NCBI RefSeq assembly: GCF_002288925.2
Contig: NW_022098037.1
Coordinates: 5,326,632-5,390,631, forward strand
Direction: 5' to 3'
From: Delphinapterus leucas
Taxonomy: Eukaryota; Chordata; Mammalia; Artiodactyla; Monodontidae
Length of the DNA: 64,000 bases
The notes under the pieces were generated by a model that was not told where the DNA came from, did not search any database, and worked only from the letters and a program-made list of their open reading frames with translations. The first letter of the stretch is position 1, and each line of letters opens with the position of its first letter. Below are positions 11,784-23,338 of this stretch, in pieces. Made by a program: the position numbers and the translations under genes.

Positions 11784-11922
11784 AGCTCCAGCAAGAAGTA
11801 GAAAAAAAAAAGATATTTAAATTTACTTCTACTGCTTACCTCCAAATGGATGAGCTCCAGTAAGAAGTAGAAAAAAAAAGACATTTAAATTTATTTCTAC
11901 TGCTTACCTCTAAATGGATGAG
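11784..11922. repeat. Imperfect tandem duplication, ~69-bp unit
   Basis: Two copies in a row of a unit that starts agctccag(c/t)aagaagtaga and ends cttacct(c)(c/t)aaatggatg. They differ at only a handful of positions, so the duplication is fairly recent. Confidence 0.9.
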
Positions 11923-12152
11923 CAGGGGGAAAGAAAAGGAAGAAAAGTAGAGAAAGAAGGGGTGGAGAAGGGTGGGGAAGCAGTCTCTTAAAGCTTCCAT
12001 AATTGAAAACTGAAATTAAAATTCAAATTTCAAAATCAAAATTAATATTGCAATGAAGTTGACTTATATTTGAGCACCCATCTTAAATCCTGGAAATAAC
12101 TTTTCTTCTGTAAAAATGGTTTTGTTCTCACAGCCACTTGTTTATATGGTAC

Positions 12153-12346
12153 CTTTAGCATTAAGCCATCAACTCGAATATCAACATGCTCATCAGATTT
12201 TGAATTGTCATTCAACTTGTACACAGCCATAAACTGATTAAGACTCTGTTTCAAATCCAACAGAAACTGATTTAACCATAGAATACTTCTTTCATCCACA
12301 GTAAACTGTAGTGCATTCAGCTGGCTATAAAGGTTGGGAGATGGAA
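12153..12346 (-). CDS. BLTP3B: BLTP3B coding exon 13
   Basis: 194 nt: two bases completing Ile, then 64 codons (about residues 518-581), PSPNLYSQLNALQFTVDE to DIRVDGLMLK. The acceptor is tttctccacag and the donor is gtacca after AAG, which is a weak +5 position. ILWLNQFLLDLKQSLNQFMAVYKLND is a long amphipathic helix, followed by the strand VDIRVDGLMLK. The short intron 13 after it carries a tandem duplication and a long polypyrimidine tract on the transcribed strand. Confidence 0.95.
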
Positions 12347-12629
12347 CTGTGGAGAAAAAAAATTTTTAAAGATTTTTAATAAACTGATAGTTTTAAATCT
12401 TCCCTGAGAAAAGAAAATACATTTTAACCAAGTTTTATTCTTCTTAAATTAAGATTAAAAGATTCTGCAATGTTATTTACAAAATTAAAGTGATACTACA
12501 TGTAGATGATAGCAAACACATTTGGAGAGACAGAGAACATCGTTCATTGCTTCACTAATGGAAAAATATGCAGTTTAAATGCAAATCAATTAAGAAAATG
12601 GTAACAGGTACATATAGATAACTACCTTA

Positions 12630-15600
12630 AATGTAAATAAATTAAATGCTCCAGACAAAAGACATAGACTGGCTGATTGGATACAAAAACAAGACCCGTA
12701 TATATGCTGTCTACAAGAGACCCACTTCAGACTTAAGGACATATACTGACTAAAAGTGAGGGGATGAAAAAAGATATTCCATGCAAATGGAAATCAAAAG
12801 AAAGCTGGAGTAGCAATTCTCATATCAGACAAAATAGACTTTAAAATAAAGACCACTACAAGAGACAAAGAAGGACACTACATATTGATCAAGGGATCAA
12901 TCCAAGAAGAAGATATAACAATTATAAATATTTATGCACCCAACATAGGAGCGCCTCAAAACATAAGGCAAATGCTAACAGCCATAAAAGGGGAAATCAA
13001 CAGTAACACAATCATAGTAGGGGACTGTAACAACCCACTTTCACCAATGGACAGATCATCCAAAATGAAAATAAATAAGGAAACACAAACTTTAAATGAT
13101 ACATTAAACAAGATGGACTTAATTGATATTTATAGGACATTCCATCCAAAACCAACAGAATTCACTTTCTTCTCAAGCACTCATGGAACATTCTCCAGGA
13201 TAGATCATATCTTGGGTCACAAATCCAGCCTTCATAAATTTAAGAAAATTGAAATCGTATCAAGTATCTTTCCTGACCACAACACTATGAGACTAGATAT
13301 TAATTACAGAAAAAATCTGCAAAAATACAAACACATGGAGGTTAAACAACACACTACTAAATAACCAAGAGGTCACTGAAGACATCAAAGACAAAATCAA
13401 AAAATACCTTGAAACAAATGACAATGAAAACACGACAACCCAAAACCTATGACATACAGCAAAAACAGTTCTAAGAGGGAAGTTTATAGCAATACAAACC
13501 TAACTCAAGAAATAAGAAACGTTTCAAATAAACAACCTAAACTTACACCTAAAGCAATTAGAGAAAGAAGAACAAAAAAACCCCAAAGTTAGCAGAAGGA
13601 AAGAAATGATAAAGATCAGATCAGAAATAAATGAAAAAGAAATGAAGGAAACAATAGCAAACAACAATAAAACTAAAAGCTGATTCTTTGAGAAGATAAA
13701 TAAAATTCATAAACCATTAGCCAGACTCATCAAGAAAAAAAGGAAGAAGACTCAAATCAAAAGAATTAGAAATGAAAAAGGAGAAGTAACCACTAATACT
13801 GCATAAATACAAAGGATCATGAGAGATTACTACAAGCAACTATACACCAATAAAATGGACAACCTGGAAGAAATGGACGAATTCTTAGAAAAGCACAACC
13901 TTCTGAGACTGAACCAGGAAGAAATAGAAAATATAAACAGACCAATCACAAGCACTGAAATTGAAACTGTGATTAAAAATCTTCCAAGAAACAAAAGCCC
14001 AGGACCAGATGGCTTCACAGGCGAATTCTATCAAACATTTAGAGAAGAGTTAACACCTATCCTTCTCAAACTCTTCCAAAATATAGCAGAGGGAGGAATA
14101 CTCCCAAACTCATTCTACGAGGCCACCATCACCCTGATACCAAAACCAGACAAAGATGTCACAAAGAAAGAAAACTACAGGCCAATAGCACTGATGAACA
14201 CAGATGCAAAAATCCTCAACAAAATACTAGCAAACAGAATCCAATGGAACATTAAAAGGATCATACACCAGGATCAAGTGGGGTTTATCCCAGTAATGCA
14301 AGGATTCTTCGATATATGCAAATCAATCAATGTGATACACCGTATTAACAAACTGAAGGAGAAAAACCATATGATCATCTCAATACATGCAGAAAAAAGC
14401 TGTCAACAAAATCAACACCAATTTATGATAAAAACTCTCCAGAAAGTAGGCATAGAGGGAACTTTCCTCAACATAATAAAGGCCATATATGACAAACCCA
14501 CAGCCAACATCATTCTCAATGGTGAAAAACTGAAACCATTTCCTCTGATATCAGGAACAAGACAAAGATGCCCACTCTCACCACTCTTATTCAATATAGT
14601 TTTGGAAGTTTTAGCCACAGCAATCAGAGAAGAAAAAGAAATAAAAGGAATACAAATCAGAAAAGAAGAAGTAAAGCTATCACTGTCTGCAGATGACATG
14701 ATACTATACATAGAGAATCCTAAAGATGCTACCAGAAAACTACTAGAGCTAATCAATGAATTTGGTTAGTAGCAGGATACAAAATTAATGCACAGAAATC
14801 TCTTGCATTCCTATACACTAATGATGAAAAAACTGAAAAAGAAATTAAGTAAACACTCCCATTTACCACTGCAACAAAAAGAATAAAATACCTAGGAATA
14901 AAACTACCTAAGGTGACAAAAGACCTGTATGCAGACAACTATAAGACACTGATGAAAGAAATTAAAGATGACACAAACAGATGGAGATATATACCATGTT
15001 CTTGGATTGGAAGAATCAACACTGTGAAAATGACTCTACTACCCAAAGCAATCTACAGATTCAATGCAATCCCTATCAAACTACCAAGGGCATTTTTCAC
15101 AGAACTAGAACAAATAATGTCACAATTTATATGGAAACACAAAAGACCCCGAATAGCCAAAGCAATCTTGAGAACGAAAAATGGAGCTGGAGGAATCCGG
15201 TCCCTGACTTAAGACTATACTACAAAGCTACAATAATCAAGACAGTATGGTACTGGCACAAAAACAGAAATACAGATCAATAGAACAGGATAGGAAGCCC
15301 AGAGATAAACCCACACACCTATGGTCACCTTATTTTTGATAAAGGAGGCAAGAGTATACAATGGAGAAAAGACAACCTCTTCACTAAGTGGTGCTTGGAC
15401 AACTGGACAGCTACATGTAAAAGAATGAAATTAGAACACTCCCTAACACCATACACAAAAATAAACTCAAAATGGATTAAAGACCTAAATGTAAGGCCAG
15501 ACACTATAAAACTCTTAGAGGAAAACATAGGCAGAACACTCTATGACATAAATCACAGCAAGATCCTTTTTGACGCACCTCCTAGAAGAATGGAAATAAA

Positions 15601-16239
15601 AACAAAGATAAACAAATGGGACCTAATGAAACTTAAAAGGTTTTGCAGAGCAAAGGAAAACATAAACAAGATGAAAAGACAACGCTCAGAATGGGATAGA
15701 AAATTGTAAATGAAGCAACAGACAAAGGATTAATCTCCAAAATTCACAAGCAGCTCATGAAGCTCAATATCAAAGAAACAAACAGCCCAATTCAAAAATG
15801 TGCAGAAGACCTAAACAGACATTTCTCCAAAGAAGATATACAGATTGCAAACAAACACATGAAACGATGTTCAACATCACTAATCATTAGAGAAATGCAA
15901 ATCAAAACTACAATGAGGTATCACCTCACACCAGTCAGAATGGCCATCATCAAAAAATCTACAAATAATAAATGCTGGAGAGGGTGTGGAGAAAAGGGAA
16001 CCCTCTGGCACTGCTGGTGGGAATGTAAATTGATACAGCCACTTTGGAGAACAGTACGGAGATTCCTTAAAAAACTAAAACTAGAACTACCATATGACCC
16101 AGCAATCCCACTACTGGGCATATACCCTGAGAAAACCATAATTCAAAAAGGGTCATGTACCACAATGTTCACTGCAGCTCTATTTACAATAGTCAGGGCA
16201 TGGAAGCAACCTATCTTGGATTGGTCCTTCGATAGATGA
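12630..16239 (+). pseudogene. Broken L1 ORF2 (endonuclease and reverse transcriptase)
   Basis: ORF2-like coding sequence split by stops and frameshifts into pieces at 12885-13364 (endonuclease, including GSIQEEDITIINIYAPN and SRIDHILGHK), 13819-14769 (reverse transcriptase, with [15 protein letters not shown] and [11 protein letters not shown]), 14913-15212, 15395-15709 and 15757-16239 (Cys-rich C-terminal part with [17 protein letters not shown]). The residue before the catalytic ADD is Ser rather than the usual Phe. It cannot encode an intact protein. Confidence 0.9.
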
Positions 16240-16604
16240 ATGGCTAAAGAAGATGTGGCACATATATACAATGGAATATTACTCAGCCATAAAAAGAAAT
16301 GAAATTGAGTTATCTATAGTGAGGTGGATGGACCTAGAGTCTGTCATGCAGAGTGAAATAAGTCAGAAAGAGAAAAAGAAATACCATATGCTTACACATA
16401 TATATGGAATCTAAAAAAAAAAAAGATTCTGAAGAACCTAGGGGCAGGACAGGAATAAAGATGCAGATGTAGAGAATGGACTTGAGGACACAGGGAGGGG
16501 GAAGGGTAAGCTGGGATGAAGTGAGAGAGTGGCATGGACATATATACACTACCAAATGTAAAATAGACGGCTAGTGGGAAGCAGCCGCATAGCACAGGGA
16601 GATC

Positions 16605-16704
16605 NNNNNNNNNNNNNNNNNNNNNNNNNNNNNNNNNNNNNNNNNNNNNNNNNNNNNNNNNNNNNNNNNNNNNNNNNNNNNNNNNNNNNNNNNNNNNNNN
16701 NNNN
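16605..16704. other. Assembly gap (100 N)
   Basis: Exactly 100 Ns inside the L1 3' UTR. The 176 bp before the gap (16429-16604) recur without change after it (16709-16884). Confidence 0.99.
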
Positions 16705-17066
16705 GGTGCTGAAGAACCTAGGGGCAGGACAGGAATAAAGATGCAGATGTAGAGAATGGACTTGAGGACACAGGGAGGGGGAAGGGTAAGCTGGGATGAA
16801 GTGAGAGAGTGGCATGGACATATATACACTACCAAATGTAAAATAGACGGCTAGTGGGAAGCAGCCGCATAGCACAGGGAGATCAGCTCAGTGCTCTGTG
16901 ACCACCTAGAGGGGTGGGATAGGAAGGGTGGGAGGGAGATGCAAGAGGGAGGAGATATAGGGATATATGTATATGTATAGCTGATTCACTTTGTTATGCA
17001 GTAGAAACTAACACACCATTGTAAGGCAATTGTACTCCAATAAAGATGTTAAAGAAAAAGTATGCA

Positions 17067-17270
17067 GGGCTTCTCTGGTGGCGCAGTGGTTGAGAGTCCG
17101 CCTGCCGATGCAAGGGACACGGGTTCGTGCCCCGGTCCGGGAAGATCCCACATGTCACGGAGCGGCTGGGCCTGTGAGCCATGGCCGCTGAGCCTGCGCG
17201 TCCGGAGCCTGTGCTCCGCAACGGGAGAGGCCACAACAGTGAGAGGCCCACATACCGAAAAAAAAAAAAA
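17067..17270 (+). mobile_element. CHR-type cetacean SINE (short form)
   Basis: Full-length short form with a 13-A tail, inserted at the very end of the L1. Near-duplicate flanks gtatgcag (before) and gtatacag (after) suggest the target site. Confidence 0.9.
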
Positions 17271-17379
17271 TGTATACAGTTTAATCTAAAACTAACTGTA
17301 TAAATAAGAGGTATTGTTTTGATTTCTTTTCCTATTGTTACAGTCAGCAAGAAGCAACCTTCAAAAACTTTATCTTCTT

Positions 17380-17730
17380 GGGACTTCCCTGGTGGCGCAC
17401 TGGTTAAGAATCGGCCTGCCAATGCAGGGGACCCAGGTTCGATACCTGGTCTGGGACGATCCCATGTGCCGTGGAGCAACTAAGCCCGTGCACCACAACT
17501 ACTGATCCTGTGGTCTAGAGTCTGCGAGCCACAACTACTGAGCCTGTGTGCCGCAACTACTGAAGGCCACGCACCTAGAGCCCGTGCTCTGCAACAAGAG
17601 AAGCCAACGCAATAAGAAGCCCTCACACTGCAACAAAGAGTAACCCCATCTAAAGAGTAGCCGCTAAAGAAAGCCCGCGCACAGCAATGAAGACCCAATG
17701 CAGCCAAAAATAAATAAATAAATTTAAATA
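17380..17730 (+). mobile_element. CHR-type SINE (long form)
   Basis: gggacttccctggtggcgca head, repeated cacaactactgagcc modules and a gcagccaaaaataaataaat tail. Confidence 0.87.
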
Positions 17731-18161
17731 TATATATTTACATTTATATATATAAACAGAAACATCTTATTGGGATGTGGAGGTGCTTATCTCTGAGGAT
17801 AGTAAGGAAGTGGGTTGCTGAAGCGATCATGTCAAGGGAAGAAAGTGGAGGGAATCTCAAATATAGATTGAGTGATGATGGCAGCCACAGAGAGAACTAG
17901 AGAGCAAATGTAGTCCAGGATAGAAGAACCCTGACTGCATATCTGGGATAGAGGAAGAAACCTGCTACACTAAGCAGTAGAAAGATCTACCTGCAGTTTC
18001 TAACAGGGGTCTACTTATGAAATAGATTAGTACATAGCTATTAAAGATATTTAAAATGAACTTGTAGAAACTAGGATCATTAAGGGAAAAGGACAGGATG
18101 TAAATCAAATATGTTAAAGAAACGCATACATTAAAAACAGGACTAACAACACTATACTTAT

Positions 18162-18531
18162 TGTTATGGTCTGAAATGCATCCCCTCAAAATTGATATGC
18201 TGAAGTTCTAACCCCTAATACCTCAGACTTAGCTGTATTTGGAGATAGGGCTTTTAAAGAGGCAATTATGGTAAAAACGAGTTCATATGGGTAGGCTCTA
18301 GTCCAATATGACAGGTGCCATAGGAAGAGCTTAAAAAATGGACACACACAGAGGAAAGACCATGTGAGAAGACAGCCATCTACAAGCCAACGAAAGAGGT
18401 CTCTGAGGAAACAACCCTGTCAACACTCTGACCTAGAACTTCTAGCCTCCAAAACTGTGAGGAAATAAATTTGTTGTTTAAACCACCTAGTCTGTGGTAT
18501 TTTATTATGGCAGCCATAGCAAACTGATACA
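18162..18531 (+). repeat. MLT1-type solo LTR (ERVL-MaLR)
   Basis: Starts tgttatggtctgaaatgcat and ends ggcagccatagcaaactgat. In between are the MLT1 hallmarks ttggagatagggcttt, ctagtccaatatgacaggtg and aaactgtgaggaaataaat (with its AATAAA). No retroviral coding sequence is attached; it is an ancient non-coding solo LTR. Confidence 0.8.
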
Positions 18532-18689
18532 CTTATGTTAGTAGAAGTTGTCTCTAAGTTGTAGGCTCACAGGCATTTTTAAAATTTTTGGCATCTTCTC
18601 TTTTTTTTTTAATATAATGAATGTATGTTACATTTACAATTATAAAAAAAGGTTATATATTTTTAAAGTTGGATTGCTTAACAGAAAGA

Positions 18690-18800
18690 CGAAATGTGAG
18701 AACTGAAAATGGATCCCTATACACAGGAATTCAGTATACTATGTTCTTTACTTTTATATCTGTTTGAAATTTTCCATAATAAAAAGTTGAAAACAGTTAA
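18690..18800 (+). repeat. Old L1-type 3' end
   Basis: ctgtttgaaattttccataa followed by taaaaagttgaaaac resembles the 3' terminus of an old L1. Confidence 0.4.
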
Positions 18801-19149
18801 ACGTAAGCAACCAATTTCACTCCTAGGTGGCTAAGATTTAAATTGCTGGGAAGGAGTTTTATATTTTTATCAGAAAAAATCATATAGATTATAGAATGGG
18901 ATTATAATTCCCTTGGTGTATGTTAACAAAACTGATAGAAATAAACCTAGATTAGAAGTCTGAAATCCTGGAAACTATAGGCTTTAGTCTGAAGAAAAGT
19001 TACTAGTTCAATGAATGAGACATTATTTAAGGAAAACAATTTGGTGGGTGGGTGTTGGAAACAATGGGATTATCCAATTACAGGTAAATAGTTGTGAATA
19101 ACCTGGGGAGGCAGTGAAATATAGTTGGGGGGAAAGGGTAGGAAGAATT

Positions 19150-19250
19150 TTGATTTAGAAGACCTATACTTGAGTTTCAGCTGTGCCATTTTATTCTTCA
19201 TAAGGTGCTGAGCAAATGCCTTAACCTATCTTAATTTTCTCACTGTTTCA
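19150..19250 (+). repeat. MIR SINE remnant
   Basis: gagtttcagctgtgccattt and ctgagcaaatgccttaacct follow the MIR consensus order. Confidence 0.5.
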
Positions 19251-20254
19251 GTCAAGGAGGTAGAATAGAAAACAAATTTGAAATACACAAAAGAATACTG
19301 AAAAGCATGAAAATGGTGAGGAGATTAGAAACTAAAAGGTCATTACAAATGAGGATTAAAATGATAAAATAGTTTGACATCTCTTTCTCCAAAGTAATTT
19401 CTTTCTCCAAAGGATATCTTTTTTTTAATTTAACAACAAAGGCATGAGCATCAGAAATTCCCTTTGAAACTAAAAACCTATATTAAGTGAATATTAAACA
19501 AACGAGCTAAGTAGGTCAAAGAATCTGGAGTTCTACTTAAAAAAATTTTTTTTCCTCAAATAATATAACCTATTTCGTTTAAACACTTTTTCTCAACTAT
19601 AATTTTCAACCAAAATAATGAAAAAGGTACCACATAAACAAAGGTAAATTTTAGTTTGAAGAATTAGATGAACTGAGACAATAGCAAAGAATACAAATGT
19701 ATAATCATAAAGTAGCTTACAAATAAAAATTCATGTAATTCAATGTTTCTAACAAAAGACAGTGCCAAAAGTTGTCCAAGGTATACATTTGGGTATCAAA
19801 ACCTAGCCTCCCAAATTCTCTATAACTAAAAGGCTAACTTCACTATTCATTTTTTAATGAAATAGAGTTTTATGTAGCTGAAATATAAGTGAAAATTTAC
19901 TAAAGAAAAAAAAATGACCTTATTCTACAATAACCTAACTTTCATTCATTCTTTCATTTAACAACAGCTACTAAGAACAAAAATGAGTCAAACCTCAGGG
20001 ATAAAATGAAGCATGAATACTACATGGTTCCTGATATCAAGGATGCTACAAGCTAGTAAGGGAAAAGAATATATGAACAAATAATAAGTAAGTAAAAATG
20101 CTATACTAGAGTTATATACTAAACACAATGATTACAAGGGCAAAGAACAATGGACTTTTTTCTTTTTTCACATTTATAATACTTGAAAACTTTAGCAAGA
20201 AAAAATCAACTTCCCAAGTAATGGACAAACAATAACAAAAAAGGAAACTCTTAC

Positions 20255-20396
20255 TTGGAAAATCCTTTCCATCTGGATAGTAATATTCTGTGAATTCTAT
20301 ATAGACAGCTGACATTTCTTGTGGAAGATACAGGGATTTTTTATTGCAAGAAATCATACTTTTGGGGGAAGAACGACATTGTTCTGCTGTAGAGAC
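20255..20396 (-). CDS. BLTP3B: BLTP3B coding exon 12
   Basis: 142 nt: 47 codons (about residues 470-516) plus one base, VSTAEQCRSSPKSMISC to YYPDGKDFP. The acceptor is ttatttttcag and the donor is gtaaga. The peptide contains a Ser-rich loop, then strands SLYLPQEMSAVYIEFTEYYY, consistent with another groove segment. The exon leaves phase 1, splitting an Ile codon across the 7.9-kb intron 12. Confidence 0.95.
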
Positions 20397-20722
20397 CTGA
20401 AAAAATAATTAATTTTATTGAAGTAACACTAAACAAAGCCCTTTCCAAAGAATTTATGCAACATGGACAATACTTCAAACTCTTAAAACTACTTCCAATA
20501 ATTAATTAGTTAGTTGCCAATGTAATCTTTATCATATATTTAATTTCATATTAAATTATTTTAAAATAATACCAATTAACTTATTCATAAAACTATAACC
20601 TCTTTGGATTCTTATTACAAAGTCAACTCTGTACAATTTTCTTTGCAAACTTACTACTTTGAGCCTTACAATAACAGACAGAATATTTCTGTAAGACAAT
20701 ACAAATAAGTTAAGTGGCAGAG

Positions 20723-20932
20723 GGCTTCCCTGGTGGCGCAGTGGTTGAGAGTGCGCTTGCCGATGCCGAGGACGTGGGTTCATGCCCCGGTCCGGGGGGA
20801 TCCCACATGCCGCGGAGCGGCTGGGCCCGTGGGCCGTGGCCGCTGGGCCTGCGTGTCCGGAGCCTGTGCTCCGCAACGGGAGAGGCCACAATAGTGAGAG
20901 GCCCAAGTACCACAAAAAAAAAAAAAAAAAAA
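20723..20932 (+). mobile_element. CHR-type cetacean SINE (short form), recent
   Basis: Full-length copy with a ~21-A tail and a perfect 16-bp target-site duplication aagttaagtggcagag (20707-20722 and 20933-20948). The pure tail and exact duplication mark it as one of the youngest insertions here. Confidence 0.95.
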
Positions 20933-21086
20933 AAGTTAAGTGGCAGAGTCAGGACACAGATACAAGTCCTCAAAACTAGACTGCTTCCCAACTATGTACT
21001 TTATAATAGTTCTTCACCATAATTCATTATTATGAAAAATAATTATATACAGAATGTTAGTTTAGAATAACAGAAAAATTACAGAG

Positions 21087-21205
21087 ACAGACAGTGGTGA
21101 TGGTTGTACAACAATGTGAATATACTTAATGCCAATGAACTGTACACTTAAAAATGGTTAAAATGATAAATGTTATGTCATGTATATTTTACCACAATAA
21201 AAATT
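21087..21205 (+). repeat. Old L1 3' end
   Basis: gtggtgatggttgtacaaca, actgtacacttaaaaatggt and ttttaccacaataaaaatta give the canonical order of an L1M-type 3' terminus. Confidence 0.65.
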
Positions 21206-21951
21206 AATTTAAAAATAACAGTACACTATAAATGCTCCTGTCAAATAGTTTAAGCTCTTAAATTATTTTTCCAAAAAGACTATTAGTTTTAAGATTCATG
21301 TTACACATTTTTCACTCTCTGCCCAAAACAGCTAATTTATAATCACATCAAAAACTTGTATGCTAATTTCTCCAAAGTTCAACCAATAGCATTTTATCAG
21401 TTTCATTTATTTATGCTTGTTTAGCAGACCCAGGGATATATCTCAAGGTTATTTTTTTTCATTCATTCAACAAACATGTATATTTCTCATGTGAAGTGGA
21501 ATGACTCTTCAATGTTTTACTCGTTTCCCCTTGTATAAATTGTTAATCAAACCTTTGATTATTTGTACAGTCTTCATAAATTTAAGTCAGTTCCTTACAT
21601 TGTCTAATAAGAAGCTTTTCTCTGCATACATGGAAACAAATTCTTTTCAACTCCAGAGTGTCAAGTTATTTTATATAGTAGACAATAGCTTTTTTCCTTT
21701 TTCTTTTAATAGTTAAAAAGTTATTCAAATTGGGGTGAACATCCTATCTTATTTTCTTCCAGTTACTTTTGTTTGTTTTGTTCTGATGTATTCGTGTATG
21801 TGGGATTTCTTTATTGTATTTCATTCTCAATCATATGGGATTATGGGTGATTCCCCTTCCCCATTTCCATAGGAATTTATTCAGATATAATGCATTATAT
21901 AGAGAACATAAAGAAAGAAGCAATTGCACAATAAGAAAATAACTCTTAAAC

Positions 21952-22164
21952 CAGGGTATCTCAGAATTGGCACTATTGATATTTGGGGCCAGATAACTTT
22001 CTTATGGGGGCTGTCCAGTGCACTGTAGAATGTTCAGCAGCAACACTGATCTCTACCCACTAGATGTCAGCAGCAACCCCCTCCAGCTGTGACAACAAAA
22101 ATTGTCCTCAGACATTGCCAAATGTCCTCTGGAGGGCAAAACTGGTCCCAGTTGAAAACTACTG
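21952..22164 (+). mobile_element. MER20 (hAT-Charlie DNA transposon)
   Basis: Starts cagggtatctcagaattggc and ends with its inverse, gttgaaaactactg. Internal motifs ggcactattgatatttgggg, gtccagtgcactgtagaatg, ctctacccactagatgtcag and cagacattgccaaatgtcc match MER20 along its ~213-bp length, close to the full 219 bp. Confidence 0.85.
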
Positions 22165-22540
22165 AGTAAAATGAAACCTTTCCAGATAAAACTAAGTCTC
22201 AAAGACACAGACTTATCAAAATATACACACAATTCACAAATGATAATACATACTTGAAATCCTTTATTTAAAAAAAAAAAAAGGGTCATATTTTTACCGT
22301 GTTGGTCTCAAGGATTGTGATGTTAGACCATGTTGTACCGATTATAGCCTGAATAAGAATGTTAGTATAAATAGGACAGAGTTCTTAGCTATAAAATTAT
22401 GTTCACAGTATAGTCAATACTTAGTAGTTAATTAAGCAAATATCGTATTCTAGTTTATTCCACTAAGACCTTTGTGAAATAAGGAATCTGGCCTACAAAG
22501 AGAGGTCTGGCCTTTTTCCCTACTCTTGGGAGGTAATTCT

Positions 22541-22683
22541 TTTTTTTTTTCATGTTTTCTTCTTAAATTTTTTTTTGGCCGCATTGCATGGCAAGTGGGA
22601 TCTTAGTTCCCCGACCAGGGATCAAACCCACGCCCCCTGAAATGGAAGGCAGAGTCTTAATCACTGGACCGCTGGGAAAGTCC
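22541..22683 (-). mobile_element. Short Bov-tA/CHR-like SINE
   Basis: 143-bp minus-strand copy (ggccgcattgcatggcaagt next to the T-rich end). Perfect 14-bp target-site duplication tgggaggtaattct at 22527-22540 and 22684-22697. Confidence 0.88.
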
Positions 22684-22959
22684 TGGGAGGTAATTCTAAA
22701 GTCTTGGAATTTCCCATTCATGGTAGACCCCTGAGACCACAACTGATAGTTTATGCTCACAAGATGACTCAGAGTGGGACTGACCACACTTGATAGTCTT
22801 AGTAGTGTTTAAGACCACCTGTAGAGACTGAGTTCAACTACGTGGGCAATATTTCATACATATTGTTACATGTTCATTCTGGGAGGCTAATGTTTCCTAG
22901 GGACAAGGAAATTCTGAATTTGCAGCCTTTGAAACTCCACTCTGTGCTCTCTTCCTATG

Positions 22960-23165
22960 GCTGGTTCTAATTCGTATTCCTGCCTTGTAATAAATGTGAC
23001 TCTGAGTATAACTGATTTCAGCAAGTTCTTTGAGTTTTTCTAGTAAATTCTCGAATCTGAGGGTAGTTTAGGGAAACCCCAGAAACTACAGTTGGTGTCA
23101 GAAGTCTTGTGCAGACTTGGCAGTCTGGCAAACTGTGCCCTTAACCTCACAGTTTGCCTAATTCT
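22960..23165 (+). repeat. Probable LTR-like dispersed repeat, family unassigned
   Basis: gccttgtaataaatgtgact (with AATAAA) is followed by agttctttgagtttttctag, gaatctgagggtagtttagg and ggtgtcagaagtcttgtgca. This order recurs in mammalian genomes and suggests an R-U5-like segment. I cannot name the family. Confidence 0.35.
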
Positions 23166-23338
23166 GGGTAACCATATAAGTGAAAATTAATGAACCGGTA
23201 TTTTCTCTTCTGTCTAATTTAGCCATTTCACAATACTGGTCAAGATGTTTTTAAATAAAATGGTGGCACTGGTTTATAAGAGTTGTTTGCAGGAGATACT
23301 AAAGGTGTTTATCAGAAGATTTAAGAAATAAAACATAC

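Larger units (their letters stand above)
10699..12152 (-). other. BLTP3B intron 13
   Basis: 1454 bp. Contains a MIR remnant (11440-11560), a 69-bp imperfect tandem duplication (11784-11922) and a purine-rich plus strand (11921-11985). The stretch 10699-11430 is A+T-rich and unremarkable. Confidence 0.85.
12573..17060 (+). mobile_element. 5'-truncated L1 (about 4.5 kb)
   Basis: Starts within the endonuclease part of ORF2 and continues through reverse transcriptase, the C-terminal region and the 3' UTR to ccaataaagatgttaaagaa. ORF1 and the 5' UTR are absent. The sequence tatgcagttta at 12565 resembles the flank on the far side (tatgcag at 17061, tatacagttta after the SINE), which may be the target-site duplication. 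The 3' UTR is broken by the 100-N gap. Antisense to BLTP3B. Confidence 0.9.
12347..20254 (-). other. BLTP3B intron 12
   Basis: 7.9 kb, more than half occupied by a truncated antisense L1 with an assembly gap in its 3' UTR. It is followed by two SINEs, an MLT1 LTR, an old L1-type 3' end near 18690-18800 and a MIR. The stretch 19260-20254 is A+T-rich and I recognise nothing in it. Confidence 0.85.
20397..23338 (-). other. BLTP3B intron 11
   Basis: Holds a young SINE (20723-20932), an old L1 3' end (21087-21205), a MER20 (21952-22164), a short SINE (22541-22683) and a probable LTR-like fragment (22960-23165). I see nothing in 21206-21945. Confidence 0.82.

Noticed and set aside
16392..16875. 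147- and 108-residue minus-strand frames spanning the N gap
   Set aside because: They include the gap as X residues and are antisense L1 3' UTR.
17067..17270. tRNA-like A and B boxes (ggttcgatccc-type)
   Set aside because: They are the tRNA-derived promoter heads of SINEs. The cloverleaf is decayed and no separate tRNA gene was found.
20556..21022. Pro/Ala/Arg-rich open frames on both strands of the SINEs (here and at about 1695, 3026, 17062, 49076, 54315, 58245)
   Set aside because: They repeat the same peptide in every SINE copy because the G+C-rich SINE body lacks stops; they are not genes.
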